64,000 nt of DNA from Scalesia atractyloides (GCA_947069175.1 CAMTDV010000013.1:56736610-56800609); one strand, 5' to 3'. Numbered from the stretch's first letter, positions 1-10,120 are shown. The notes: a model not told the origin generated them from the sequence alone. A program made the numbers and translations.

Positions 1-15
1 AAAGGGCTCAGCTTA

Positions 16-1541
16 ATGTCTTGTCTTCAAGCTCAAAAATATCTTCGCAAGAATTATGTCGCGTTTTTAGCTCATATCATCAAAAAGGGAACCATGGAGA
101 AGAAACTTGAAGACATTCCTGTAGTAAAAGACTTCCCGCAAGTTTTTCCTGACCACCTTTCAGGACTTCCTCCAGTTAGAGACGTCGAATTCCGTATTGA
201 TCTTATACCTGGTGCTACACCAGTTGCAAAGTCTCCTTATAGGTTAGCCCCCTCTAAAATGCAAGAGCTAGCCAGTCAATTACAAGAGTTGACTGACAAG
301 GGATTCATACGTCCTAGCTCGTCGCCTTGGGGTGCACCTGTCCTTTTTGTAAAGAAGAAAGATGGATCGTTTGTATGTTCATCGACTACAGAGAGCTCAA
401 CAAGTTAACAATCAAGAATCGCTATCCTCTACCTCGCATTGATGATCTTCTTGACCAACTACAAGGTGCCAGCTGCTTTTCAAAAATCGACCTTCGATCT
501 GGCTATCATCAACTTATAGTGCATGAAGAAGACATCCCTAAGACTGCTTTTCGAACTCGTTATGGCCACTATGAATTCATGGTTATGCCATTTGGTTTAA
601 CCAACGTACAAGCTGTCTTCATGGACCTAATGAGCAAAGTCTGCAAACCTTATCTTGATCGATTTGTTATAGTCTTCATCGACGATATTCTCATTTATTC
701 AAAATCTAAATCTGATCATGAGCGTCATCTTCGACTCATCCTTGCACTTCTAGAAAAGGAAAAGCTTTATGCCAAATTCTCCAAATGTGAATTCTGGTTA
801 AAAGAGGTGCAATTCCTCGGGCATGTAGTCAATGACAAGGGAATACATATCGACCCTTCAAAGATCAAAGCGGTTCAAGAATGGCAAGCTCCACGTACAC
901 CAACTGAAGTAAGATCTTTCCTTGGTCTAGCTGGCTATTATCGTCGGTTCATTTCAAACTTCTCTCGCATTGCTGTACCACTCACGGCTTTAACTCATAT
1001 GGGAAAACCTTTCATATGGGGACCCAAGCAAGAAGAAGCCTTTCAAACTCTTAAACAAAAACTTTGTGATGCACCAATTCTCACTCTTCCTGAAGGTTGT
1101 GATGATTTTGTAGTCTATTGCGACGCGTCAGGGCAAGGATTAGGCTGCGTTCTAATGCAAAGAGGAAAAGTCATAGCTTATGCTTCGAGACAACTCAAGA
1201 CACATGAAAAGAACTACACCACTCATGACCTAGAACTTGGAGCCGTTGTGTTCGCTCTTAAGATATGGAGACATTATCTCTGTGGTACTAAGTGTGAAAT
1301 ATACACTGACCACAAGAGTCTTCAACATATCTTCAATCAAAAGGAGTTAAACATGAGGCAACGAAGATGGGTTGAACTTCTTAATGATTACGACTGTGAA
1401 ATTAGATACCACCCTGGTAAAGCAAATGTGGTGGCTGATGCACTTAGTCGAAAGGGTTATGCGAACTCCATTCATCTTCTATGTTCGCAAATTATAACTG
1501 ACATTAAAGATCAATTCGAGAAGCCCAACACGTTTCAATAA
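16..1541 (+). pseudogene. gypsy reverse transcriptase and RNase H, frameshifted
   Basis: The first frame (16-408) carries the pol linker and RT N-terminus (FRIDLIPGATPVAKSPYRL, then VLFVKKKDGS). The second frame (327-1541) continues with YRELNKLTIKNRYPLPRIDD, the RT active-site block FIDDILIYSK (a variant of YxDD) near 680-705, and the LGHVV and FLGLAGYYRRFI thumb motifs. RNase H follows, with YCDASGQGLGCVL, YTDHKSLQ and VVADALSRK. The product would copy element RNA into DNA and remove the RNA strand. The two frames meet near 370-390, so a small indel has broken the gene. The catalytic motifs themselves remain readable, which suggests moderate age. Confidence 0.95.
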
Positions 1542-1564
1542 CAGAAGAAGATGTACGAAAGGAG

Positions 1565-2540
1565 ATGTCCTGTGGAGCTGAGCTAAAAATTGAAACTAAA
1601 TCTAACGGTATTCTGTATTACCTAGATCGTATCTGGATTCCTAACCACGACAATCTTCGTGAAATTCTTATGAATGAAGCTCACAAAACGCGATATTCTA
1701 TACACCCAGGAGCCGATAAGATGTATCAAGACCTACGATATACCTATTGGTGGCCTGGAATGAAGAAGGATATTGCCGTTTTTGTTTCCAAGTGCCTTAC
1801 ATGTTCCAAGGTGAAGGCTGAGCACTAAAGACCCTCAGGACTTCTGGTCCAACCGGAAATACCTGTATGGAAGTGGGAAAACATAACCATGGATTTCATT
1901 ACCGGGTTACCTCGCACTTCTGGTGGGTATGACACTATATGGGTAATTATACACCGACTTACAAAATCAGCACACTTTATTCCTATCCGTGAAGATTTCA
2001 AGAACGAAAAGCTTGCCCGTATTTATATCAACAAAATCGTAAGCCGACATGGGGTACCGTTAAGCATTATTTCTGATCGTGATGGTCGTTTCACTTCACG
2101 AACATGGCAAGCAGTACAATCCGCTATGGGCACGCGATTAGATCTCAGTACCGCCTATCATCCTCAAACTGATGGACAGTCTGAGCGCACCATTCAAACT
2201 CTTGAAGATATGCTTCGAGCATGTGTCATAGACTTCAAGGGAAATTGGGACGCCCACCTACCATTAGTTGAATTTTTGTACAACAACAGCTATCATTCGA
2301 GCATTGGCATGGCACCTTTTGAAGCTTATATGGTCGTAAGTGCCGATCTCCTGTATGTTGGTACGAAATTGGGGAAGCTCAAATTACTGGTCCAGAATTG
2401 ATCCAAGAAACCACAGACAAGATACATCAAATTCGAAACAATCTTCTAGCGGCTCAAAGTCGTCGAAAGAGTTATGCAGATAAACGACGGAAGCCCTTAG
2501 AGTTTAACATTGGTGATCATGTACTTTTAAAAGTATCACC
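1565..2540 (+). pseudogene. gypsy integrase, zinc finger and catalytic core, broken
   Basis: The HHCC zinc-binding region is seen in 1565-1828 (HPGADKMY, YWWPGMKKD, CLTCSKVKAEH). The DDE core follows in 1889-2401: MDFITGLPRTSGGYD (first Asp), SDRDGRFTS (second Asp) and AYHPQTDGQSERTIQTLE (Glu). A stop after CLTCSKVKAEH at about 1826-1828 separates finger and core although the frame continues. Near 2320 the reading shifts one frame, and the rest of the core's C-terminal side is read in another frame up to about 2540. The protein would join element cDNA to host DNA. It is not functional as it stands. Confidence 0.93.
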
Positions 2541-2942
2541 GTGGAAGGAGTAGTTCGTTTTGGTCAAAAGGGCAAGCTAGCACCACGTTACGTAGGACCT
2601 TTCAAGATACTCGAAAGAGTAGGTCCTGTAGCCTACAAGCTTGATCTACCAGAAGAACTCAACAGGATTCATCCCACATTCCACGTGTCGAACTTGAAGA
2701 AGTGCCTCGCTGATGAAAACCTCCACATTCCTCTGGAAGATATTCAGATTGATGAATCTATGCATTTTATTGAAAGACCAGTAGAGATCATGGACTACGG
2801 AGAGAAACGGTTAAGACGAAGTCGCATTCCAATTGTTAGGGTACGCTGGGAGTCGAAACGGGGACCTGAGTTTACTTGGGAACGTGAAGACTCAATGCGT
2901 GAAAAATACCCGCATCTTTTTCCTACTACTTCAACTACTTAA
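2541..2942 (+). pseudogene. gypsy integrase C-terminus with chromodomain
   Basis: This frame begins just after a one-base break near 2545 and encodes the GPF/Y-type C-terminal module (GKLAPRYVGPFKILERVGP, FHVSNLKKCL). A chromodomain-like end follows, about 50 residues (RPVEIMDYGEKRLRRSRIP, VRWESKRGPEFTWE). In chromoviruses this domain steers integration towards particular chromatin; that role is family knowledge. The acidic/aromatic pattern V-R-W...F-T-W-E is typical of the group. The stop at 2940-2942 is followed within 25 bases by the polypurine tract. Confidence 0.9.
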
Positions 2943-2961
2943 ATTTCGGGATGAAATTTCC

Positions 2962-2977
2962 TAAAAGTAGGGGATAC
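2962..2977 (+). promoter_or_regulatory. polypurine tract of gypsy element 1
   Basis: The purine-rich AAAAGTAGGGGATA lies directly before the LTR start TGTAACATTTG. Polypurine tracts prime plus-strand DNA synthesis. Position and composition support the call. Confidence 0.75.
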
Positions 2978-3161
2978 TGTAACATTTGTCAAAAACGGGT
3001 TTCCAAAACCCGCTCCGTTTTGTAATCGAATATCAAGTTATAAATGTCACGTTGAATATTTATGATTATTTTGATTTAAAATGATACATAATTAATAAAT
3101 AAACTAAACTATAAAAATTAGATTTGATAAAAAGTTAAAACAAAATAAATAAAAAGAATTT

Positions 3162-3241
3162 GTGGCTGCCGGGACTCGAACCCGGGTCAGCCAGAACTGG
3201 ATCCAACGACTTAACACACACCCGCATCACCACTCCGCCAC
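3162..3241 (-). other. tRNA-like sequence with perfect pol III boxes inside the LTR
   Basis: Read on the minus strand, TGGCGGAGTGG matches the A box consensus TRGYNNARNNGG (without the optional extra base) and lies at plus 3230-3240. GGTTCGAGTCC matches the B box exactly and lies at plus 3172-3182. The B box is flanked by a CCGGG/CCCGG stem, so a T-arm can form, and the ends GTGGC/GCCAC can pair. The geometry does not give a standard seven-pair acceptor stem with T8 in place, and no clear anticodon arm was found. I therefore call it tRNA-derived rather than a working tRNA gene. The long box spacing suggests a Leu/Ser-type ancestor (inference). Confidence 0.6.
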
Positions 3242-4083
3242 TTGTTATTTTCTGTTATCCTTAGGAAACAAATAACATTTATACACAAACTTGGTTAAAC
3301 CGGTTGCGCCAACTGAGAAACGGAAATCGGCAATTCAATCGTCAAATCGCTTGATTACTCACGCATTCACGTTTATAACCGATGAACCGATGTCTTTAAT
3401 CAATTCAGAGGTGATTGAACATCAATTTTCATTACTATCGGTTTTTATAACGGAAAAGAATCAAAGTCCCAATTACTTCAACTCCAGCCCTCTCACGACT
3501 CAGAAACGTCATACCAATACTCCATTTCACTCTCTTCACATTTTCAGACCGTTAGAACGTCTAAATCAACTCGCCGAAATTTTCTGCAAATGTCGCCGGA
3601 AAACCGTATTCATCCTCAAACGGTAAATCTTTCAATATCATTGTAGTTCAACAATTGTTAGGCTATTTCTAACTTAAACCTCTCAATTGAAATCGAATTC
3701 AGGCACTGTATTCAGCTAATTTCAGTTCGCCAGAAAGATTCTGAAAATCTCTATATTCATCTGAGAATCGGTAAGGGCATTCAAACCCTCTGTTAACAAT
3801 TGCTGAACACTTCAATTTCACGATTAGCTAATGAAAATGGTTAATTGTCTTGTTCAGTTGAAGAGCATAAAAACAGGGACCGACCCATTCCCGGAATTCT
3901 GAAATAAACCGTTCATCGGTATGTTCACCTCTAATTACATCTCTGTCATTTCATTTTAGCCTTAGGAATATTTGTCAATCGTAAAAACAAGAAACGGATC
4001 AGTGATTCAGTCGTCGGAAATTTGAATGAAGGAGACGAAGTTAACTAAGTTATAAGTTTATTTAAAACCAGTAAAATGAACGG

Positions 4084-4162
4084 GTTAGACACACAGTCCA
4101 GCGTGGACTGTGTGCAAAACATATACGCATGTACCGAGTTCGATTCCTGATACACGCACACC
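4084..4162 (+). other. tRNA-like core, unit 1
   Basis: The D-arm position is occupied by a perfect 11-bp hairpin, CACACAGTCCA with TGGACTGTGTG around the loop GCG. The B-box site reads AGTTCGATTCC, one base from consensus. The A box is degraded. No intact tRNA cloverleaf is possible. Confidence 0.6.
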
Positions 4163-4254
4163 TTATGTAATAAAATGTCTTTTTGTTTAAAAAAAACTAA
4201 ACCGGGTTAACTCAGTTAGTTATTAAGTATAATAAAAACCGAGATAATAACCAG

Positions 4255-4333
4255 GTTAGACACACAGTCCAGCGATGGACTGTGTGCAACACTAAGTCAC
4301 ACGTCGCGAGTTCGAAACCCGTCACTGGCACCG
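4255..4333 (+). other. tRNA-like core, unit 2
   Basis: The same 11-bp hairpin as unit 1 is present, with loop GCGA, followed by a B-box-like AGTTCGAAACC. It is the closest relative of unit 1, and both have lost the A-box bases seen in unit 3. Confidence 0.6.
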
Positions 4334-4422
4334 GTTTGCGAATTAAAATGTTTTTGCAATTAAAAGAATTTCGGTTAAACTGAATAAGTATATAAATATA
4401 ATTAAAAACAAGATTATTTCGG

Positions 4423-4499
4423 GTTAGACACGTAGCTCAGGTGGTAGAGCTGCGTGCACGCGTACGGGAGGTCTCGGGTTCGAGCCTCACCCGGCACAA
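4423..4499 (+). other. tRNA-like core, unit 3, with intact A box
   Basis: TAGCTCAGGTGG matches the A-box consensus exactly, followed by TAGAGC, giving a full D-stem GCTC/GAGC. The B-box site is GGTTCGAGCCT, one base from consensus. The D-stem extends outward to CACGTAGCTC/GAGCTGCGTG, the same place as the 11-bp hairpin in units 1 and 2 but with different bases that still pair. T-stem and acceptor pairing are poor, so a functional tRNA is unlikely; pol III binding is possible. Confidence 0.65.
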
Positions 4500-5074
4500 A
4501 CAATTTCACACACGAACCGGTCAACAGGTCAACGGTCAATGGTCAACGGTCAACGCAAAATAAACAATATTTTTTTTATATATTTATTTATTTAATTTAA
4601 TTTAAAAATCAATTAAAAATACTTAAAAATAACATTTTTAAAGATAGAAAATAGCCTTGAACTCACAAAAATATATCTAAAAATTCTATTAACATCCTTA
4701 ATAAAATCCACTCATTTAATATATTTTTCCGTTATTATTTAGGTTAGTATTTCTCGTTGTTCCGCTCATTTAATTCGTGCGCATCTCACCATCTCCAATC
4801 CAACGCACCCAATGTGAGTGAATCTTACAAATTCCCGTTTTAATCACGTTTTGGGGTGTATCATGTGTCTTGTTTTATATATTTTAATTAAACCATTGTG
4901 CATACATCATATCATGAACATGTGTATTCAGTTTGTTTTCTGTTGTGTAGTTATTGTTGGATGCAATGTATTAATTTCAGTACATGCAATTTCATAGGCC
5001 GCCACTCCCCATTACATTATGAGCGTTGAGCATGTTCCCGATTTCATTATGAGGTTGAACCTGGCGTGCCCACA

Positions 5075-5176
5075 TACGATCGGCTCCGTTTGATTGAGCC
5101 TTGATCGCACAGACATTTTCATTTTCAGTACATGCAATACGATCGGCTCCGTTTGATTGAGCCTTGATCGCACAGT
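5075..5176 (+). repeat. short direct repeat in the gypsy LTR, period 63
   Basis: TACGATCGGCTCCGTTTGAT and the next 18 bases occur twice, starting at 5075 and 5138, with no visible difference. The spacing of 63 makes a minus-strand open frame repeat in register, but I do not regard that frame as coding. Confidence 0.85.
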
Positions 5177-5644
5177 TCATTTATGTTATTTATCGTATGT
5201 TGTTGGTATGTTAATGTATGCTATCATATGTTATTGTATGTTATAGTTGTGATTGCTATTTGCCACTGCTTGATTATTTACATTTGCTCATTTATGATTA
5301 TGCACAATTTTTCATTGATAAACTAACAAGTAATTCATTAATAAATGTTTATCTAATAAGGTTCACTCGCCAACTTATGTTGACCCAAAAACCCCATTTT
5401 TACACATGATACAGGTGAACCAGCAGCATCTAGGAACACATAGGATTGGACTAGAAGAATAAAATGATTTAGAGTTGGGATTGTTATGTTTGGTTTATTT
5501 TCTTTGTATTGTATGAACATGTTTGAATATTTGGAAATGTAACTTTGACTTTATTAAATATGAAACATATTAGTAAATGTCATGAGCTTTGGTGATAACC
5601 CAATTATGCCCCGACTCTTATTCCGCTGCGGGTCAGGGTGTGCA

Positions 5645-6671
5645 TCTAGAACCATGCTTGCTGATTCACAACTTCCAATTAGTTTCTGGAGTGAAGCAGT
5701 CGCATCTGTGTGTTACACCATCAATCGTGTCTTGACTCTCAAGCCTCATAACAAGACCTGTTTTGAGTTGCTAAACCATCGGAAGCGTAACCTTGCGTTT
5801 CTAGAGCCATTTGGATAGCCATGTAGTGTTTTGGACCTGGATGGTAAATTTGGAGCCAAATCCTTGCAAGGATTTTCCGTTGGTTATGCTAGTCCACAAA
5901 AGCATGTCTTCTTGCCGAGTCTGAACCAGGTTATTCTTGCACAACATGTTGATTTACAATATACTACGCCAACGCAGAAACCTGAGGATCCATGGTTGTT
6001 CAACTACGAAGGTTTGTGGAATTCATTTGACCTACCAAAAGTTCCATCAAAAGGAGAACTTGTTAAGCTCTTTCAACAGCATCAAATCTCTAATCAAGAG
6101 CTAGTTTCTAGACCGTTGGTGATTTCCCGTCACTTCCTGTCTCTAACACTTCTGATGTAGGTCCGAGCAACACTTTGCAGGAATCAGTCTCTGTACCTAT
6201 CTTAAACACTGCTGAATCATCTGCCCATCAACCGATTAATGCCGCTCTGATCCTGAGCCAACTTTTGATGATGGAGGATCTAGTTCCGATGAAGGATCTG
6301 AGCATACTGAAAGCTTTCTGAATTTTCAAGCTGATCAATCAAATGTTAGAAATGAAGCTACATCATCTATATCGGTTGCTGATGAAGTGATCACGAATTT
6401 GCAAAGTCAAGTAGATGTTACGAGTGAAGTAATGCCAAGAACACTATCTTACCATCCACCGGAGAATATCATTGGCAACTTACAAACTAGAGTGAAAACT
6501 CACAATCAGATCAACAAGGATCTAAGTTGCTTTTATACCAGTATTGCTCCATTGCAAACCAGACTTTCTTATGGTTGTTTTGTTTCACAGGTTGAACCCG
6601 AAAACTGGAGAGACGCGTTAAAAGAGGGAAGCTGGGTGGATGCAATGCAAGAAGAGTTGCCTCAATTCTAG
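5645..6671 (+). pseudogene. copia integrase C-terminal part and linker to RT
   Basis: The frame at 5645-5818 gives TMLADSQLPISFWSEAV, then INRVLTLKPHNKTCFELLN and LEPFG, the conserved end of the copia integrase core and its C-terminal domain. The next frame (5831-6160) continues with FGAKSLQGFSVGYASPQ. The linker has several stops. At 6387-6671 it ends with GCFVSQVEPENWRDALKE and WVDAMQEEL, the usual lead-in to copia RT. The same residues occur in Sireviruses E and G, which confirms the assignment. The N-terminal part was displaced by the gypsy insertion at 5644/5645. Confidence 0.9.
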
Positions 6672-8160
6672 AAACTTGGTGTCTAGAAGCATGTTGACCT
6701 ACCGGATCATCATAAGAAGATTAGTACTCGATGGATCTTCAAGTGCAAACGAGATGACAAAGGTATTTGGTCAGAAACAAAGCTCGGCTCGTGGTCCAGG
6801 GCTTTCACCTGCAAGAAGGGATAGACTACATGAGTTCTACCCACTCGTTCGTCTAGAAGCTATTCGTATATTCTTGGCCTTTGCTTCTTGGAAAGGATTC
6901 AAGGTGTATCAATTGGATGTCAAATCTGCTTTCCTTTACGGCAAAGTTAAAGAGGAGGTGTGTGTCGGCCAACAACTGGGGTTTGTCGATCCAATACACA
7001 TGGATAAAGTCTACCTTCTGAACAAAGCTTTATATAGTCTTCACCAAGCCCCGAGAGCTTGGTATGAAACACTTTCAAGTCATCTTCTTGACAATGGCTT
7101 TCTTAGAGGAACTACAGACTGTACCCTCTTCACAAAGGAAGTAGATGGTCATCTAATTTTGGTACAAATATATGTGGATGATATCATCTTTGGATCGACA
7201 AATCATAAGTTGTGCAAAGACTTCGCAGAAGTCATGAAGAACAAATTCGAAATGAGTGCTATGGGGGAGATGAAGTTCTTTTTGGGACTTCATGTTGAAC
7301 AATTGCATGATGGTATCTTCATTCATCAGACGAAGTATGTTCATGACATGATATAGAAAATTGACATGTTAAGGACTGCGCTAGCATCAACTCCATCAGC
7401 TCTAAATCACGGCATTTGTCTAGACGCTCATGGAGACAAAGTCGATGAAACATTATATCGCTCCATGATCGTATCCTTGATGTATCTTATAGCTTTGCGA
7501 CCTAATATCATGTATCTAACATGCCTATGCGCTTGTTATCAGTCCAATCCTAGGGATTCGCACTTGTTAGCCGTCAAACGAATCATGCGATACTTGAAAG
7601 GATTTCCACGCATCAGCCTGTAGTATCCTCGATATGATGACTTCAACCTTGCAGGTTACTCGGATTCTGATTCGATTGCTGCAAGCTTAATGACAAATCT
7701 ACTACGGCGGGTTACCAATTCTTCGGAACTCGTTTGGTAACATGGCAATGCAAGAAACAGACCGCGGTCGCTCTCTCAACATGTGAAGCTTAATACGTTT
7801 GAACGTCCAGTTGTTGTGCTCAGATACTCTAGATACAACAGCAGATGTGAGACTACGAACTGCAATTTCTTGATACGCCAATTTATGTAGATAACAAGGC
7901 AGCTATTGATATCACCAAAAATCCTTTTCAACACCCACGCACTAAACATATTGAGATTCGACACCACTTTATCCGTGATTGCTACGAGAAAAAGTTTGTT
8001 AGAATTGAAAAAATCCATACTGATGACCAAAAAACAGATTTTTACACCAAAGCATTTGATCGATCAAGATTTAAAAATCTTTTAGAATTAAATGGTTTAA
8101 GAAATCTGACATCAGGGGATATACATGAGGTTGAATTTGAGGATGATGAGGACTTAACGT
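6672..8160 (+). pseudogene. copia reverse transcriptase and RNase H, decayed
   Basis: Visible RT motifs are LDVKSAFLYGKVKEEV, LLNKALYSLHQAPRAWYE and the catalytic YVDDIIFGSTN near 7171-7200, then FFLGLHVEQ and IFIHQTKYV. In-frame stops occur at about 7354 and 7621. The next part keeps ALRPNIMYLTC, VKRIMRYLKG, the RNase H words STCEA and VDNKAAIDITKNP, and ends near TKAFDRSRF. After RNase H the frame appears to run on to an acidic tail (EVEFEDDEDL) and stops at about 8160. The first 150 bases have frame changes that destroy the RT fingers. Confidence 0.92.
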
Positions 8161-9379
8161 GATTCTCATCGGTGTGACATTTTTTCTTTGTGATAACGAG
8201 GGAATCGTATTACATCAATAAGACTATCGCAGTATGCTAAAGATATGGAATATTTAAACAAGTAATTAAACAGGTCTTACTGAGGATGTGTCAAGAGGCT
8301 TCATTTGTTCAGTAATTTTTTTTTCAATATAGAAACCTAAAAGAAAAACTGAGTAATTTGTGGGTGGACATCTCTCGGATAGATGGACTTAGTACTCCAA
8401 ATTTCGTTTCAGAAAATGCCAGTTCTGCAATACTAGGTCTTTATATTTAATCGATATCTGGGGTATTATCCGAGTTCTTCTGATTTTGCATCGACAATGA
8501 CCTAGAACTTGCATAATACTTTACGCATTATTCGCCTACAAAAGCTAAACAAAAAATGAGTATGTCATAAACATTTACGACATCTGCAGTTCAAAATATT
8601 CCTTTATGGTACACCACCTAAAGTCAAGCCTTCAACTCTTTGTCTGTATGGAAATACTAACCTGAGCTCTCAAGGTCTCGCAATTCACCCCATTTACAGA
8701 TATCAGTTAGATATATTCACCTGTGAAATGACATTCTGGAAATCTTGATGCGGGAGAATATTCTGAGATGGGAAACACAATTATATCATGTTCCTTAATA
8801 TTTACCTAAACATATCTTGAAACAATTGAGAAACGTGTAGAGGTTTAAATGGATAAGTATATTGGCAATCTAGGTAAATTTGTTTAAGAACTTAAAGTTA
8901 CTACCAAGATCAATGGTACTTGTGATATGTCTAAATATTTCATATGGTCCTCTAAACACAAAACTCACAAAAATATGTACGTAAATACATCTTTACTTGT
9001 TCTTTCTTATCCGAAAAATCCCAAAAAGATTTTCAGCATTACTTGTAGCAATCTTTCTAAGATTTTAGTTTACCGATGACGAAAATACTGTTAGTCCAAG
9101 TCAAAGCGACAGTTGCTGGAGGAAAGCTGAAGAGCACAGGCTGGGAGCTAATCAGAAAAGAAACAATTTCCTAAAACGTCAAAAGTTCATTAATTTGAAA
9201 CTTTACATTTTATGATAAATCTGTTTTGGTCGAACATCGGTCAACCAAGGTCATTAACTTGGACTTGGTAGGCAAATCGGATAACCAACGTCATTAACTT
9301 GGACTTGGTTAACTGAGTGGGCTATAAGAACAGATAAAATTTCATAAAAAATAAAAAGATAAAAAAAAGTGTATAAGAA
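8161..9379 (+). other. noncoding spacer between pol and post-pol ORF of Sirevirus A
   Basis: No open frame of interest was seen. It holds the conserved post-pol block (listed separately). A second similarity to Sirevirus D continues at about 9230-9310, where two copies of GGTCATTAACTTGGACTTGG lie 50-60 bases apart; D has the same pair near 28560-28620. The spacer therefore evolved together with the element and is not random insertion. Confidence 0.7.
8385..8870 (+). other. conserved post-pol noncoding block, copy in Sirevirus A
   Basis: The block has two parts. The first (8385-8520) contains CTTAGTAC, AAATTTCGTTT, GGTCTTTAT and ATATCTGGGGTATTAT. The second (8640-8870) contains CTAACCTGAGCTCTCAAGG, ATATATTCACCTGTGAAATG, AATCTTGATGCGGGAG and GTATATTGGCAATCTA. 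The same words in the same order occur in Sirevirus D (27688-28180), in diverged form in F (21700-22290), and on the other strand in G (57100-57760). It has stops in all frames. Confidence 0.75.
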
Positions 9380-10120
9380 CTGAGTCGTACGAGTGACACT
9401 GACTAGTACGCGTGATAAAAAGTTTTATTCGTGCGAAGCATGACTCGTACGAGTGAACCTTGAATGAGTATAAAAGGGCTACTCATTCGCACGAGTCACA
9501 ATATTGACTCAATGCGATTGAGAGCATACACTGTGAGAATCAGTTCTTGTCACTCATTTTTCTTGATCTATGTTACGTATCTATACTTTGGGGAGGTTGA
9601 TTTGCACACATGTTTAAATGGGCAAGGTACTAATGCTTGTTTCGAGCCGTTATAATGCCAAAATTGGACCAAAAGGACATAAAACCTAGATTTAGGATAA
9701 TCAGACTAATAAAATATATAATTGAACTAAAAAAACGTTAAAATCAGGCCTTTTTAACCTATAAATCAATCTTCAATTTGTTAAAATCTACACGTCTTAA
9801 GTTTGGTTTGATTAGGTTTTATTTCATGCGATTCATAACTCGTACGAATCCTCACTCGTACGAGCAAGGATTTCAAATGTCTGTGTATTATATTCACTCG
9901 TATGAGTGATCGTTCGTACGAGTAGGTTCTTAAACGTCTATTTCCTTGATGACTCGTACGAAGCATCACTCATACGAGGAAGTTTGTTTCAAACCCTTTA
10001 AAATTTGTTAAGTATGTTATTCATTCGTACGAAGTAGTGGCTCGTACTAGTGGGGTTCTGTTTCACACAAATTTTTGTCAAAGTATATGACTCGTACGAA
10101 TGGTGACTTGTACGAGTGAT
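9380..10120 (+). repeat. cluster of CTCGTACGAG-type palindromes before the post-pol ORF
   Basis: About sixteen copies of the palindrome ACTCGTACGAGT or one- or two-base variants (for example at 9388, 9445, 9840, 9860, 9905, 9952, 10028, 10092) fill this 740-base stretch, often in pairs 15-25 bases apart. The stretch is otherwise AT-rich and noncoding. The same palindrome recurs in this element's LTR and in the LTR and leader of the Sirevirus copies at 48379-54903. Confidence 0.85.

Larger units (their letters stand above)
4020..4500 (+). repeat. three tandem ~170-bp units, each with a tRNA-like core
   Basis: The phrase GTTAGACAC recurs at 4084, 4255 and 4423, giving periods of 171 and 168 bases. 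Each unit has a 75-80 base tRNA-like core and an AT-rich linker containing a version of GTTAACTCAGTTAGTTA followed by a run of A. The cores are listed separately. The array lies in the middle of the gypsy LTR. The A-rich linkers after each core recall the tails of tRNA-derived SINEs, but no target duplications were seen around single units, so local tandem duplication is the simpler explanation. Confidence 0.8.
1..5644 (+). mobile_element. Ty3/gypsy chromovirus (Tekay-like) element 1, 3' part
   Basis: The window opens inside the pol gene and runs through RT, RNase H, integrase, a chromodomain, a polypurine tract and a complete 3' LTR. The domain order RT-RNaseH-INT-chromodomain is that of Ty3/gypsy chromoviruses; the integrase C-terminus and the phrase TTTCGGGATGAAATTTC before the LTR fit the Tekay lineage (recalled, not searched). 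At 5645 the sequence switches without a gap to copia integrase, so this element sits inside Sirevirus A. The 5' LTR, gag and the left target-site copy lie outside the window. The coding region has at least four frame breaks and one in-frame stop. Confidence 0.93.
2978..5644 (+). repeat. 3' LTR of gypsy element 1, 2667 bp
   Basis: The LTR starts with TGTAACATTTG after the polypurine tract and ends with GGTCAGGGTGTGCA, which resembles the usual GGGTGTGACA end of Tekay-type LTRs with a small deletion. The next bases, TCTAGAACCATG, belong to copia integrase. The LTR is noncoding; short open frames inside it look random. It contains one tRNA-like sequence on the minus strand, three tandem tRNA-like units on the plus strand, and a 63-bp direct repeat, each listed separately. 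An AT-rich stretch occupies about 4560-4740. The other LTR is outside the window, so age cannot be estimated here. Confidence 0.88.

Noticed and set aside
4423..4499. A functional nuclear tRNA gene
   Set aside because: A box and D-arm are good, but T-stem and acceptor stem do not pair and the anticodon arm is unclear.
5218..5409. 63-codon frame in the gypsy 1 LTR
   Set aside because: Hydrophobic short frame in AT-rich LTR sequence, with no support.
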